Positions 1 to 13,442 of a stretch of DNA of 64,000 nucleotides are shown one piece after another. Both the position numbers and the translations under genes were made by a program. The notes beneath the pieces are model-generated. The model saw only the letters and a program-made list of their open reading frames with translations, was not told the origin of the DNA and did no database searches. How positions within the stretch are numbered: position 1 is the stretch's first letter; every line of letters starts with the position of its first letter. This stretch comes from Microglena sp. YARC (lineage: Eukaryota; Chlorophyta; Chlorophyceae; Chlamydomonadales; Chlamydomonadaceae): NCBI GenBank assembly GCA_022414725.1, contig CM039467.1:17942620-18006619 (forward strand). Reading direction: 5' to 3'.

Positions 1-142
1 CGCTTGTGTGTGTGTGCATGTGTGTAGCGTTGTGTGTCTGTGTGCATGTGCGCCTCTCATTCTTCTGGTGGCGTGCTGTGCTTACCATGCTTGTGTGCTT
101 GTGTGTGTGTAGCGTTGTATGAGTGCATGTATGCCTCTCATT
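1..142. repeat. TG-rich stretch downstream of the RKP-like stop
   Basis: The first 140 bases are (TG)n-like DNA, with a 70-base unit present about twice (the phrase gcctctcattct at 51 and 132). The second unit overlaps the end of the terminal exon, so the exon end itself is part of the duplicated unit. No further gene is visible. Confidence 0.55.
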
Positions 143-256
143 CTATTGGTTACGAGCTTTCTGCTCTGCTTGCCATGCGCGGATTCTGTCGCGCAGCTCG
201 TCATCAGACTTCACCATGTCGATGGAAAGTTCCTTGCGGCTGAATGGATCCGCGGC
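143..256 (-). CDS. Terminal exon: C-terminal half of the U-box
   Basis: The exon follows a TTCAG acceptor and encodes [20 protein letters not shown], then [17 protein letters not shown], and a TAG stop (37 residues). A DPFxRxxL segment followed by an acidic stretch and an amphipathic helix is the normal end of a UFD2/UBE4-type U-box. The phase (0) matches the exon at 3434-3574. Confidence 0.85.
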   Translation of the reverse strand, partial: AADPFSRKELSIDMVKSDDELRDRIRAWQAEQKARNQ

Positions 257-3200
257 CTGAAGGCAGTCAGTGTGTGTGTGGGGGGGGTCAGTCTGTTTGT
301 GGGGGGGTATAACATATGTGAGGGTCAATATCTACACTCATATATGAGTATTGGTGGTTGGCCCCAGTGCAAGTAAACGGGCTGGCCTCTTCTACCTCAC
401 ACCTGGTGATAAGGCGTACCATTTATTTCTTTGTTTTATTTATGTTTCAACATCTACAGGCTTCTGTGGGTGTAGAGGTATCAGGTGCAAAAAAAAAAAC
501 CCTCTCTTTATCAAGTTATCTATCTATCTCTATCTCTCTCTATTTTTGTTTTTTTGTGTCAACATCTACAAGCTTTTGTTTGCGTCAGAGTGAATGCTGG
601 ACTGTTGGAGGCAAGGGAGTCAGGTTTTTGTTTTTCAAACCTGAAAGTGAGTTTTTTCTAGCTTTAAGGTTTTAGGCCTCCTCCAGGGACAGCGTTTTAT
701 AGTGTTTAATAGCTTTTTAGAGCCATTTAGTGCCACAGATTGCCACAGATTAAGGGGGTGGTGTGGGGGGGAGGTGGTGTGGGGGGGGGTAGGTCAGGTT
801 GGGGGAGGTGGGGGGGGATGAAAATTGAGGAGGGCAGCTGGCCGGTCAGGTTACAGCCGGACATGGTGAAGTGCCAGTGCCAGTGCCACAGATGAAGGGG
901 GTCAACACGAATCTCAATTTAATTGCACATGCAGTTTTAGGCCTCCTCCAGGGACAGCGTCTTATAGCTTTTTATAGCTGTTTAGAGTCAATATAGCTTT
1001 ATAGGGTCAATATAGTTTAATAGGTTAATAGCTTTTATAGCTTTTTTAGGGTCAATATATTGGGGTTCTTTATAGCGGCAATTTGGGCCAAAGCGGGGAA
1101 AAAAGTAGCGATCGCTATATATAGCGGGGGAAAAAACCTGCCGCTCATGTGGCCCACCATTGCCGTATCAACAAGTATCCAGTGACCCTTGGTTCCGTCA
1201 AGCTGTCAGCACATTTAGAGTCCATTAGGGCACCAGGAAAAATATTATCATCATCATCATCATCATCAACAAGCTGGTTGTTACAGCTGTCCAATACGGT
1301 CCCATGTCGTCATTCGTTGTGCGTACCCGACATTGCAGGCACCGGTATCAAGTGTCCATACCCATGCTCCACACGTCTCCCACTACCCCCCTTTATCCAG
1401 CAAGCTGGCTGCCACAGCTGTCCAATACGGTCCCATGCGATCCTGGTGCCACATCTGTCTAATACGGTCCCATGTCGTCATTCGACGTGTGCTAGGATCC
1501 CTCATTTTGTGGACGTCCTACTTCTGTATGACTTTCTCCACCTTCTGTATATACTCAGTGTGTGCTCCTTTGTTTAGGGTTTAGGGTTTGTATAGCTGCT
1601 GCTTAGGGTCCCCCGCCTCCTGGTGTGAAATCCTAACAATAATATAATAAAGATCCGTAAAATAGTATAAATAAAACAAATGAAAAACTCACTGAGTCAG
1701 CGAGTGCCTGACTATTGTTGATAAAAACTCACCTAAGTCAGCGAGTGCCTGATTATCGTTGATCATAATAAATAAACTGAGTACACAAATCTTCATCTGA
1801 GTCAGTATGTGCCTGACTATTGTTAATAATAATAAAAACAAAACAACTAACCTGAGTCTGCAAGTGCCAGTCTATCGTCAAAAAAAAAAAAAAACTCAAC
1901 TATCTCCATATGTGCCTAATCCCCAAAGCGCCCTAATTCGGGACAAGAGTGTGGGACAGAGCCGCACACACACCAAAATGCTTGGAATCGAATTCTGAGT
2001 TGATAGCGTTTCTCGTGAGTGTTTCAGCTAGACGCGCAGCTATTTTTTGTTCCGATGGGCATTCGGTCGCGAGCAGCCCAGGCCGGCAGGCATGTGGCAG
2101 TACACGAGATGTACGAAATATTTTGGGACAAATTCAATCTGCGACAAATACGAGGTTGCGCGAGATATCGCGAATAAAGTTCCGCGGGACGAAAGGCATA
2201 CCTATCCTTTACCGCAAGGTCGGAGGCTGCGCTTTAGCCTCGGCTTCTGAGTGAACTTCGCAATTCCACCTGCCATTTCGGCCGATACCAGCGTTCCACC
2301 TACCAGTTCGGCCTTTACCTGGGAAATTTCCAAATCAAAATCTAACTTCAGATGTGGATGTTTGATGAGAAAAGAAAAAGACGTTTTTTTAAAAATATTG
2401 GTTTAAAGAGGGATTTGAAAATTCAAATTTCAAATTTTTAAAAAATCGATAAGTGATTCCGTACCCTTAGCTGAAAAGACGAAGACTCAAAACGATGCAG
2501 TTGCGGCTGTGCAGCTTGTAACATAATTAGGGACTCCTAAATTGGCCCAAAACATGCAAATACTCGGTGATTTTTGGCTTTGTACAGCCTGTACAGTATC
2601 TTCCACAACCTGCTGTGACAATGACTTGTAAGGGAAGATGTGAAAAACAGGCCTACCTAATTCAGTTTTCAAAAAAATAAATTTAGACTGCGTTTGGCTC
2701 CGTCCCACATTTGTGTAAAATCTGTCCTGAATTAGGGAACCCCATAACGAAAAAAATAAAAGGTTTTACTTCATCTGGTTCTCAAACCCTGAGCATACCC
2801 AAATCCAAGTATTTATATGTTGAGGTGATGTGGTCAAGCAACTTTGTAGCATTTTTTTGTTTTTGTAGTCCATGGGTCAAAACCGTCTGTCCCAAAAGGC
2901 CAATAATTAGGCACCTATGGAGATAAGTAAAGAAATACAAATAAAAAAATCACCTGAGCCAGGAAGTGCCTAACTATAGCCAGAAAAAAACTCAACTGAG
3001 TCAGCAAATGCTTGGCTACCGTTGATACAAAAGTAAAGAAAACAAAAAACAAAACTCAACTACGAGATAAGTAAAAAAATAAAGTAAAATAAAGGAATAC
3101 ACTGGAATACAAATTAAAAACTCACCTGAGTCAGCAAGTGCCTGGCTATCGTTGATACAAAATAAATACAAGTGTGTAAAACAAAAACTCCAACTAATCC

Positions 3201-6200
3201 AGCAAGTGCCTGGCTATCGTTGATAGTAACAATAAAAATAAAAATAAAACAATCAACTAAGTAAAAAACAACTCACCTGAGTCAGCAAGTGCCTGGCTAT
3301 CGTTAATAATAATACAAATAAAAAAGCTCACCTGAGCCTGCAAGTGCCAGTCTATCGAAAAAAAAAAAAAAAAACTATCTCGAGATCGACTTAGAAAAAC
3401 AAAACTGCAAAGAAATACAAATAAAAAACTCACCTGAGTCAGCAAGTGCCTGGCTATCGTTGATCGATCGAGGGTAACCTGGGAATCTGGCAGAATGACG
3501 GGGTTCCTCATCAAGTGTTGCGTGATGGGGTCCACAAACTCCTCAGGTATCTCCTCCTCCCCCTCCTCCTCCCTCTGCGTGCCAGCATCGTATAATTAAA
3601 TTGAATGATGGGCTTCTTCATCAAGTGTTGGGTGATGGGGTCCACAAACTCCTCAGGTATCTCCTCTTCCTGCGTGACATCATCGTATATATAATACAAT
3701 TAAATTTTCACTGTAGCACGAACTTTAGGGTTTAGGGTAAACACCCTGAAGGTATCTCTTCCTCCTGCGTGTCATCATCGTATAATTCAATTGTCACTGT
3801 AGCACGAAGGTAGCGTGCCCGGCCATCATCGTATCATTACATTTTCACAGTAACACGAATTTTAGTGTTCAGGGTAAACACACGATACAAGCGCCCCTGC
3901 AGGTGGGCCAGGGTTTAGGGTTCAGTGTAAACACGCCATGCAAGCACCCCAACAGGTGGGTCAGGGTTTAGGGTTCAGTGTAAACACGCGATGCAAGCAC
4001 CTCTAAAGGTGGCCCAGGTTTTAGGGTTGAGTGTAAACACGCGATGCAAGCACCTCTAAAGGTGGCCCAGGTTTTAGGGTTGAGTGTAAACACGCGGTAC
4101 TAGTGCACCTGCAGGTGGGCCAGGGTTTAGGGTTTAGTGTAAACACACTATACAAGCGCCCCTGCAGGTGGGCCAGGGTTTTGGGTTTAGTGTAAACACG
4201 CGATGCAAGCACCCCTACAGGTGGGCCAGGGTTTAGGGTTTAGTGTAAACACGCGGTACAAGCACACCTGCAGGTGGGGCACACACAGGCGATCGCAAAA
4301 TTAAAGTATCATTGTAGCACAAACTCAGGGCTGCCGTAAAATGATTGTTTGGGGTTCAGTTCATAAGTCCCCCCCCCCCCCCCCCCCTCTGTTTTAGCTC
4401 CTCCTGATATCATGGTTGGACAAGTCCCTATTTGGCTACCCCTGGACAGTAGCAACATACCTGCGTGGTATCAGCACAATCCTCGGGGCCCTCTACCCCA
4501 CCGGCTTCCCTGCCCGCAGCAGCACCAGCATGGGCACCTGTTGGTAAAAGGATTGTTTGGACTGTAGCAACACACAAGCGTGGCATCCACCCTACAGGAC
4601 TCACTGCCCACAGCAGCACCAGCATGGGCACCTGACAGTAAATTGCTTGGGCTGTAGCAACATACCTGCATGGCATCAGAAACGTCCTCGGAACCCTCCG
4701 CCCCACCGGCCTCACTGCCCACAGCAGCACCAGCACAGGCCCCCACCGGTAAAAAGATTGTTCAGACTTTAGCAACATACCTGCGTAGCATCAGCACCAC
4801 CGCCCTCATTGCCCGCAGCACCACCCGCACGGGCGCCTGCTGGTAAAACAATTGTTTGGACTGTAGCAACACACCTGCGTGGCATCTACCTCACTGCCCG
4901 CAGCACCAGCATGGGTGCCTGTCCGTAAAACAATTGTTTTGACTGTAGCAACACACCTGCGTGGCATCTACCTCACTGCCCGCAGCTCCACCAGCGCCTG
5001 TCGCACTCTTGGAGGCGGCCCCGCTCGCCTTCATCTTGATCGCCTCCACATCCTCGCACAGCTTACCGTCTACCCCACAGCTCACCCTCTTCCCCACCTG
5101 TCTCACTGCCTGCAGCAGCACCAGAACTCAGGGCCCCCATCAGTAAAAGGATTGTTCGGACTGTAGCAACATACCTGCGTGGCATCAGCACCACTGCCCT
5201 CACTGCCCGTAGCACCACCAGCACGGGCGACTGTTGCACTCTTGGAGGTCGCTTTCACCTTGAACGCCTCCACATCCTCGCACAGCTTACCGTCTACCCC
5301 ACAGCTCACCCTCTACCCCACCTGTCTCACTGCCTGCAGCAGCACCAGAACTCAGGGCCCCCATCAGTAAAAGGATTGTTCGGACTGTAGCAACATACCT
5401 GCGTGGCATCAGCACCACTGCCCTCACTGCCCGTAGCACCACCAGCACGGGCGACTGTTGCACTCTTGGAGGTCGCTTTCACCTTGAACGCCTCCACATC
5501 CTCGCACAGCTTACCGTCTACCCCACAGCTCACCCTCTACCCCACCTGTCTCACTGCCTGCAGCAGCACCAGAACTCAGGGCCCCCATCAGTAAAAGGAT
5601 TGTTCGGACTGTAGCAACATACCTGCGTGGCATCAGCACCACTGCCCTCACTGCCCGTGGCACCACCAGCACGGGCGACTGTTGCACTCTTGGAGGTCGC
5701 TTTCACCTTGAACGCCTCCACATCCTCGCACAGCTTACCGTCTACCCCACAGCTCACCCTCTTCCCCACCTGTCTCACTGCCTGCAGCAGCACCAGAACT
5801 CAGGGCCCCCATCAGTAAAAGGATTGTTCGGACTGTAGCAACATACCTGCGTGGCATCAGCACCACTGCCCTCACTGCCCGTAGCACCACCAGCACGGGC
5901 GACTGTTGCACTCTTGGAGGTCGCTTTCACCTTGAACGCCTCCACATCCTCGCACAGCTTACCGTCTACCCCACAGCTCACCCTCTACCCCACCTGTCTC
6001 ACTGCCTGCAGCAGCACCAGAACTCAGGCCCCCCATCAGTAAAAGGATTGTTCGGACTGTAGCAACATACCTGCGTGGCATCAGCACCACTGCCCTCACT
6101 GCCCGTAGCACCACCAGCACGGGCGACTGTCGCACTCTTGGAGGTCGCTTTCACCTTGAACGCCTCCACATCCTCGCACAGCTTCCCGAAATGAGCGAGA

Positions 6201-6796
6201 GCAGCAGGGAGCCGCTGGTGATAGAAGCCGTTGCAATACGCGTGATTGGTGCTGTTTGTACTGCTGCAAGCGTTGTCGTGGAGAATGAGAGGGCGTGGGA
6301 GGGCGGCCAAGGGGAAGGAGGACGACCACTGGACCTCATCTCGCATGTAGGCTAACTGTTTGAGGCCCATGCGGGGGTCTAAGATGTCCGAGAGGATCTC
6401 CACAAAGGAGGAGCGCACCTCAGCTGGAACAGGGGAGTCAGTGGTGGGAGGTTCAGGTGAGTACAAGGGGCATAAATACATATTTAAATACACACATACA
6501 GGCTCCCAAGGGGAAGGGACAGGGACCACTGGACCTCATCTCGCATGTGAGCTAGCTGTTGCAGGCCCATACGTGGATCTAATATGTCTGAGAGGATCTC
6601 CACAAAGGAGGAGCGCACCTCAGCTGGAACAGGGGAGTCAGTGGTGGGAGGTTCAGGTAGGTAGTGGGGCATAAATACATAAATACAAATAAATACATAT
6701 TGATATGATGACATCATATCATATTGCCGTTCCCTAGTAATTAGGCCAATATTCCCAGTCTAGGACTAGTGCAGGGACACCTACCCTTGAGGCAAA

Positions 6797-6846
<50 letters not shown>

Positions 6847-8350
6847 ACACATATACACACCCCACCCCTCCCCCACCCACCCCACCCACCCCCACACATA
6901 GCAAGGCGGACTACTTATTGACTACTTATTGATGACTTATTGGCATTACCCGAGGGAGATGCAGGATTGGACAGGCTCTCCCCGGCCTCCTTTGCCCTCT
7001 TCCAGCCATCTGCTTATCCAGTCCCACAAAATTCTCTATTCATATCACTGATCCTATACAACATATTTTCCTTGCCCCCCCCCCCCCCCCCCCCCCCTCA
7101 ATACAATTTATAATAAATGCGTACTTATTAACTACTTATTGATAACTTCTTGATGAATTATTGGCATTACCTGAGGAAGATGCGGGATTGGACAGGCTCT
7201 CCCCAGTTTCCTTTGCCCTCTTCCAGCCATCTGCATATCCCAGTCCTAGCAGCAAGCCCATGATTGGGGCCAAAACTGCAGCGCGAGAGATCTTGTCTGC
7301 AAGGATGTTTCGCTCCTAGGGTTGGAATTGAATACACATAATTGAATACATAGAATTGAATACACAGAACTGCGGCATGAGAGATCTTGTCTGCAAGGAT
7401 GTTCCGCTCCTAGGGTTGGAATTGAATACACATAATTGAATACATAGAATTGAATACACAGAACTGCGGCATGAGAGATCTTGTCTGCGAGGATGTTCCG
7501 CTCCTAGGGTTGGAATTGAATACACATAATTGAATACATAGAATTGAATACACAGAACTGCGGCATGAGAGATCTTGTCTGCGAGGATGTTCCGCTCCTA
7601 GGGTTGGAATTGAATACACATAATTGAATACATAGAATTGAATACACAGAACTGCGGCATGAGAGATCTTGCCTGCGAGGATGTTCCGCTCCTAGGGTCG
7701 GAATTGAATACACAGAGTGCAGGGATGGCGGTTAGCAGTTATATTACGCTGAAGAAGACAAGCCCGCCCCACAACATTCTCTATCCATATCAATGATGCT
7801 GTCCACAAATTATTTTGTTGCCCCCCCCCCCCCCCCCCCCCCCCGAAGCAATATATAATAAAATCGATTATGTTTTCTTTATTCTGTGACACCTTTCCCA
7901 AAACCAAAACTGCCGCGACACCCAACCTCCACCAACCTACAGTCAGCGACGCGTCGCAAACTTAGCGACTTCATGCCACCCCAGTGCGATGCGCTGCACC
8001 CATAACCCCCCGGGCCCCCGCACTTCGCCCTATGCTGTGCTACACCACAATCCTGAAATCAGGCTTGCGTTACAGCAGTTGCCACACAACTGAACCTACA
8101 TCAACCTGAAAGAAAAAAAGGCTGTCAGCCCCCTCCTTACCAAGCGACTAGCAAGGTTCTGTTGCTGGTGGTTCAATATATTGGTCACGCGCCGCGCATC
8201 AGCGCCGATTGTGAAGTGTCCCAGTGGGTGTGGGGTCGTGGGTGATGGGTGTTGGGTGGAACTACCCTGGTACCCTGGTACAGTCACACGTTTGTGTGTT
8301 TGGTGTGTTTGTGTGTTTGTGTGTTTGTGTGTGTGTTTGCGTGTGTGTGT

Positions 8351-8408
<58 letters not shown>

Positions 8409-8656
8409 GGGGGGATTGGTGTGGGCTTACCAGGCGAGAAGCAGGGTTCTGTTGCTGGTGGTTCAATATATTGGTCAGACGCATCGCATCTGCACCGATT
8501 GTGAAGTGTCCCAGTGGGTGTGGGGTCGTGGGTGATGGGTGTTGGGTGGAACTACCCTGGTACCTGCTGGTACAGTCACACGTTTGTGTGTTTGTGTGTT
8601 TGTGTGTTTGTGTGTTTGTGTGTGTTTGCGTGTGTGTGTGGTGTGTGTGTGTGTGT

Positions 8657-8690
<34 letters not shown>

Positions 8691-8955
8691 GGGGGGGGGG
8701 GGATTGGTGTGGGCTTACCAGGCGAGAAGCAGGGTTCTGTTGCTGGTGGTTCAATATATTGGTCAGACGCATCGCATCTGCACCGATTGTGAAGTGTCCC
8801 AGTGGGTGTGGGGTCGTGGGTGATGGGTGTTGGGTGGAACTACCCTGGTACCCTGGTACAGTCACACGTTTGTGTGTTTGTGTGTTTGTGTGTTTGTGTG
8901 TTTGTGTGTGTTTGCGTGTGTGTGTGGTGTGTGTGTGTGTGTGGTGTGTGTGTGT

Positions 8956-8986
<31 letters not shown>

Positions 8987-9843
8987 GGGGGATTGGTGTG
9001 GGCTTACCAGGCGAGAAGCAGGGTTCTGTTGCTGGTGGTTCAATATATTGGTCAGACGCATCGCATCTGCACCGATTGTGAAGTGTCCCAGTATAAAAGG
9101 AACCAGCTCCATCAGTCGGGTCAGTTCAATAGCACCTGGCTCAAGGAAGGCCTCTGGAGAGTTGAGAGCTGTGTACTCTAACAGTCTCAGCAGACTCACG
9201 GTCAAGTCGAACATCACCTGTATGTACAAGGATGTACAAGGATGTACAAGGATGTACAAGGATAGAGTTAGCAAGGGAAATTGAAATTGAAATTGTTACA
9301 TCCGTGTAATACAGTTACTCACAGGACGTGATGTTAAGGACACCACAGCGTAAGCCGGAGCTAGCTATAGTCACAGTTAGCATGGGACAGGTACTTTAAA
9401 GGGGGGAAAAGATAACGCCAGGAAGGGCGTGGTGTTAAGGGGACCCTCCTATACGCTGCAGCTGAGGAAAGTCAACATGGGTGCCATAGTAAGTGTCACC
9501 CTCCAGGCGGTAGGGACTCCTTCATGCGACGTGTGGCAAGAATGCTGGCACAGGAGGCAATGTATTTTCTATGCAGCTTAGAGGTGAATGTAAAAGGATA
9601 GAATTAGCAAGGAACAGGGACTCTAGGCTTAAGGGAATTAAATCTCACACTCCCACCCACTTTCACTCCGACCCAGACACTCTCCATTCCAATAGATTCT
9701 GCAAGTCGAGTTGTACGGTGTACAAGGACAGAGGTATGTATGAATGTATGCATGTATGCATGTATGTATGTATGTATGTATGTATGTATGTATGTATGTA
9801 TGTATGTATGTATGTATGTATGCATGTATGTATGAATGTATGC

Positions 9844-9874
<31 letters not shown>

Positions 9875-10126
9875 TGCATGCATGTATGTATGTATGTATG
9901 TATGTATGTATGTATGTATGTATGTGTGTATGAATGTATGTATGAATGTATGTACATGTATGTACATGTATGTATGTATGTATGTATGTATGTATGTATG
10001 TATGTATGTATGTATGTATGTATGTATGTATGTATGTATGTACTAGTACGGTAGCCCGTGTGGCCGGTGGCCACACCTACTCTCACCTACTCTCACACCT
10101 ACTCACACCTACTCTCACTCTCAAGA

Positions 10127-10160
<34 letters not shown>

Positions 10161-13100
10161 CATATTACGGTGCCCGTTTGGCCTTTGGCCACACCTATTT
10201 GGGGCTGGCTACATAATGGTTTACACTTGAAGCCCCCCCTCATTCACACACAAAGCTGAACCTGCGCAATCGCAACTGTATATAACTAAAGCTTCTTCTT
10301 AGCGATCATGTATTCAGTTCGGCCGAAGAACAATCCTGTTCACCGCAACTGCTCCCGAAGTCAACTCGATCTGAGACTTGGAAATATCGCTAGGTTCATC
10401 CATTCAACTTTGCCGCGTGCACGCTAGCACAATGCACAGCGACGACATGTTTCTCGATGTAGTGGGAAGAAGTTGCAGTCAAGTTGCTGATTTGAGATGT
10501 TCGGTCGGGCGAGAATGCTCAGCGAGATTTTTCATTTGGTCAACTTTGATGCGTACTTGCTATGGCACAATGCGGAGCGACATATTTCTCAATGCAGTGG
10601 GAAGAATTTGCAGTCAAGTTTGTGGCATGGGATGGATGCGATTCGGACATTTCTGACAGGTCGGCTGACTCACCACGTGACCTCCCGTTGTGTGCAGCGA
10701 CAGGTCTCTTGACGCAAGGGAAAGGTCTTGCAGAGATGCAGGGGGAAAAGCTTGTAGGAAGACGAACTGTAGCGCTACCGAAATCAGGTGGATGAAATCA
10801 GGCGGGAAAAGGAGAAATCGGGCGGGATGCGCAACAGGTATAATACGCAGGACGCGAAGGTTGCAGGAGGCCAATCAGGCAGAAGTTGAAGCAGGAGGGA
10901 TTAAAAGCGTGAATTGGCTGGGCGGGAATTGGCTGGGCGGGAAGTCGGTTAAGTACTTAAGTCGGTTACGCGATGACACCACCACGACCACCACGACCAC
11001 GACCACGACCACGACCATGATTTCTTTATATATATAGATGTATGTATGTATGTATGTATGTATGTATGTATGTATGTATGTATGTATGTACGTATGTATG
11101 TATGTGTGTGTATGTATGTATGTTATAGTCCAGGGCTAGAGGGACTAGCCCGACCTTGACATGAAGGGCTACAAAAAACATTGATGAACTGAATCCCAAA
11201 CAATCGGTTTGCCGAGCCTGGTATGACACACAACCTCAATGTACTTCTATGTACTTCAATGTACTGACACAAATTCGATGAACTTCAATGTACTGAGACA
11301 CAAATTCAATGTACTTCAATGCTCTGACACACAACTTCAATGTACTGAAACACAAATCTAAAGTACTTCATTGTACTGAGACACAAAATCAATGTAATTC
11401 AATGCACTGACACAAAACTTCAATGTACTGACACACAAATTCAATGTACTTCAATGTACAGACACACAAATTCAGTGTACTGACACACAATTGCAATGTA
11501 CTTCAATGCACTGACACATAACTTCAATGTACTGACATACAACTGCATCGTACCTCAATGTACTGACATACAACTGCATCGTACCTCAATGTACTGACAC
11601 ACAACTTCAATGTACTTCACCACACTGACACACAAATTCAATGTATTGTGATGACTGAGACTCTCTGAGGTAATGTCACAAATTGTCGTGGCGGATTGTG
11701 CCGATTCAGGTTCTGGGTAGCAATTTGGGTGTGAGTGCTAGGATCTCGAATTGGGTCTGAAGTAGCGACATTTCTAACATTTCGGCCGAAACGGGGCCTC
11801 AGATAGCGATTGGAATAGGTAGCGGAGAAAAAATTATCTGGAGATTCTCTGGAGATTCTCTGGAGGTGTGTAGGAGTGGTGTGTGTGTGTAGGGGTGATG
11901 TATGTGTGTGTGTGTGTGTGTTGGTGCTCTCTGAAGAGGTAATATCACAATCTGTTTTAGGACATAGCAGATGACCAGGTGGGGGTCTTGGGAAGGCTTT
12001 ATATCTTGCCAATTCAAAGGGGTGGAATATTGTCATGGTGGGCATAGATGTTGGATGTAGGTGGCCGTTGGTGTGCATAGATGTTGGATGTAGGTGGCCG
12101 TTGGTGTGCATAGATGTTGGGTGTAGGTGGCCGTTGGTATGCAGCCTATTTGGCGGTAAATACAGCTGTGGTAAAATCTTCTTGCCGTACTCGACAGAGT
12201 TATAATCGAACATTCAGTACTCACGTTGATGGTTGCCCCCAGGGCAAGCAAACGGGCTGGCCCCCTGAACCTCACGCCCCGTAATATGGCGTACTATGTA
12301 TTTATATATATATACATTTAAAGTACCGACCGTTTCGACAAATGGCTCAATGGTAGAGCCCGTTAAAACAAGAAGGTGCGGGGTTCGAATCCTTACGGGA
12401 GCGCTTTAATGGATGCGGTCGATGTCAACCGCCATGGTAGCACTGTCCAGGTAAAGTAGCAGCCCGGTCTGTACCGCCGTAAGACAGGGCTCCCTTAATA
12501 CCACCCCACACCAGGCGTTATCATTACATTTTTAAGAGTTTCTTTCAGGGATTGTGAAACATTCATAGGCTGTTGAATATCAGGGATTCAGGGATTCAGG
12601 GATTGTGAAACATTCATAGGCTGTTGAATTCAGGGATTGTGAAACATTCAGAGATTGTGAAACATTCATAGGCTGTTGAATATCAGAATACAGTTGCAGC
12701 TCTTTATCTTTACAAAGATTGAAAATGCCTACTAAACTCAGCTAAACTGTTTTTTTATTTTTACAATACTCACAGTTGCTTTACGTTGCTGTTGCTGCTC
12801 CTCAGTGGCCAGCCGAGTACTTGTAGACGAGGATCTAGCGGGGGACATGTGTTGATCGTACAGATCAGCAACTGCACATTGGGAGGGTGGCAAAGTAAGG
12901 GTAGGGCATGTGTTAGAGAGCAATGAAGGTTTACACTGCCTCCCCCCCCCCCCCCCCCCCACTACCACACACACCCACACACCCACACACACACAAACAC
13001 CACACCCTCCCCTCCGTCCACCCACCCAGCCCATCCAAATACCCCACCCACCCTTCCCTACATCCTCCCCCTCAACCTGTTTGGCAACTTCACAACTCAG

Positions 13101-13359
13101 TGTTGCTACAGCGTGGTGGTGTGTGGGGGGGGGGGAGTGAGGGAAGGGGTTACGGGAAGGAGGGAAAAGGTAGGGACAGTGGGAATGGTGTGTGGGTGGC
13201 CAAAAAAGCCCTTGGGCCGAGCCAATACTGGAGGATCTCCAATTACCTACTGTCAACTCAGTGTTGGTACAGCTGCCACCCTCATTTAGGACCATCCAGT
13301 TGACATACACGTAAAGGAGGTGCCCTGCCCACGGAACGCTCGTAGAACCAACCAAACAT

Positions 13360-13442
<83 letters not shown>

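Noticed and set aside
3257..3699. UFD2/UBE4 ubiquitin-chain elongation factor as the whole gene identity
   Set aside because: The U-box fits UBE4, but the upstream in-phase exons match the RKP/RNF123 C-terminal core (for example [24 protein letters not shown]), not the Ufd2 core.
8249..9181. 310-codon plus-strand frame rich in Cys and Val
   Set aside because: It translates TG runs and the reverse of RKP-like exon copies; the minus-strand exons explain the sequence better.
9571..10086. Long Tyr/Met/Cys or His/Ile/Thr-rich open frames
   Set aside because: They are translations of a (TATG)n microsatellite; a 4-base period leaves frames open on both strands.
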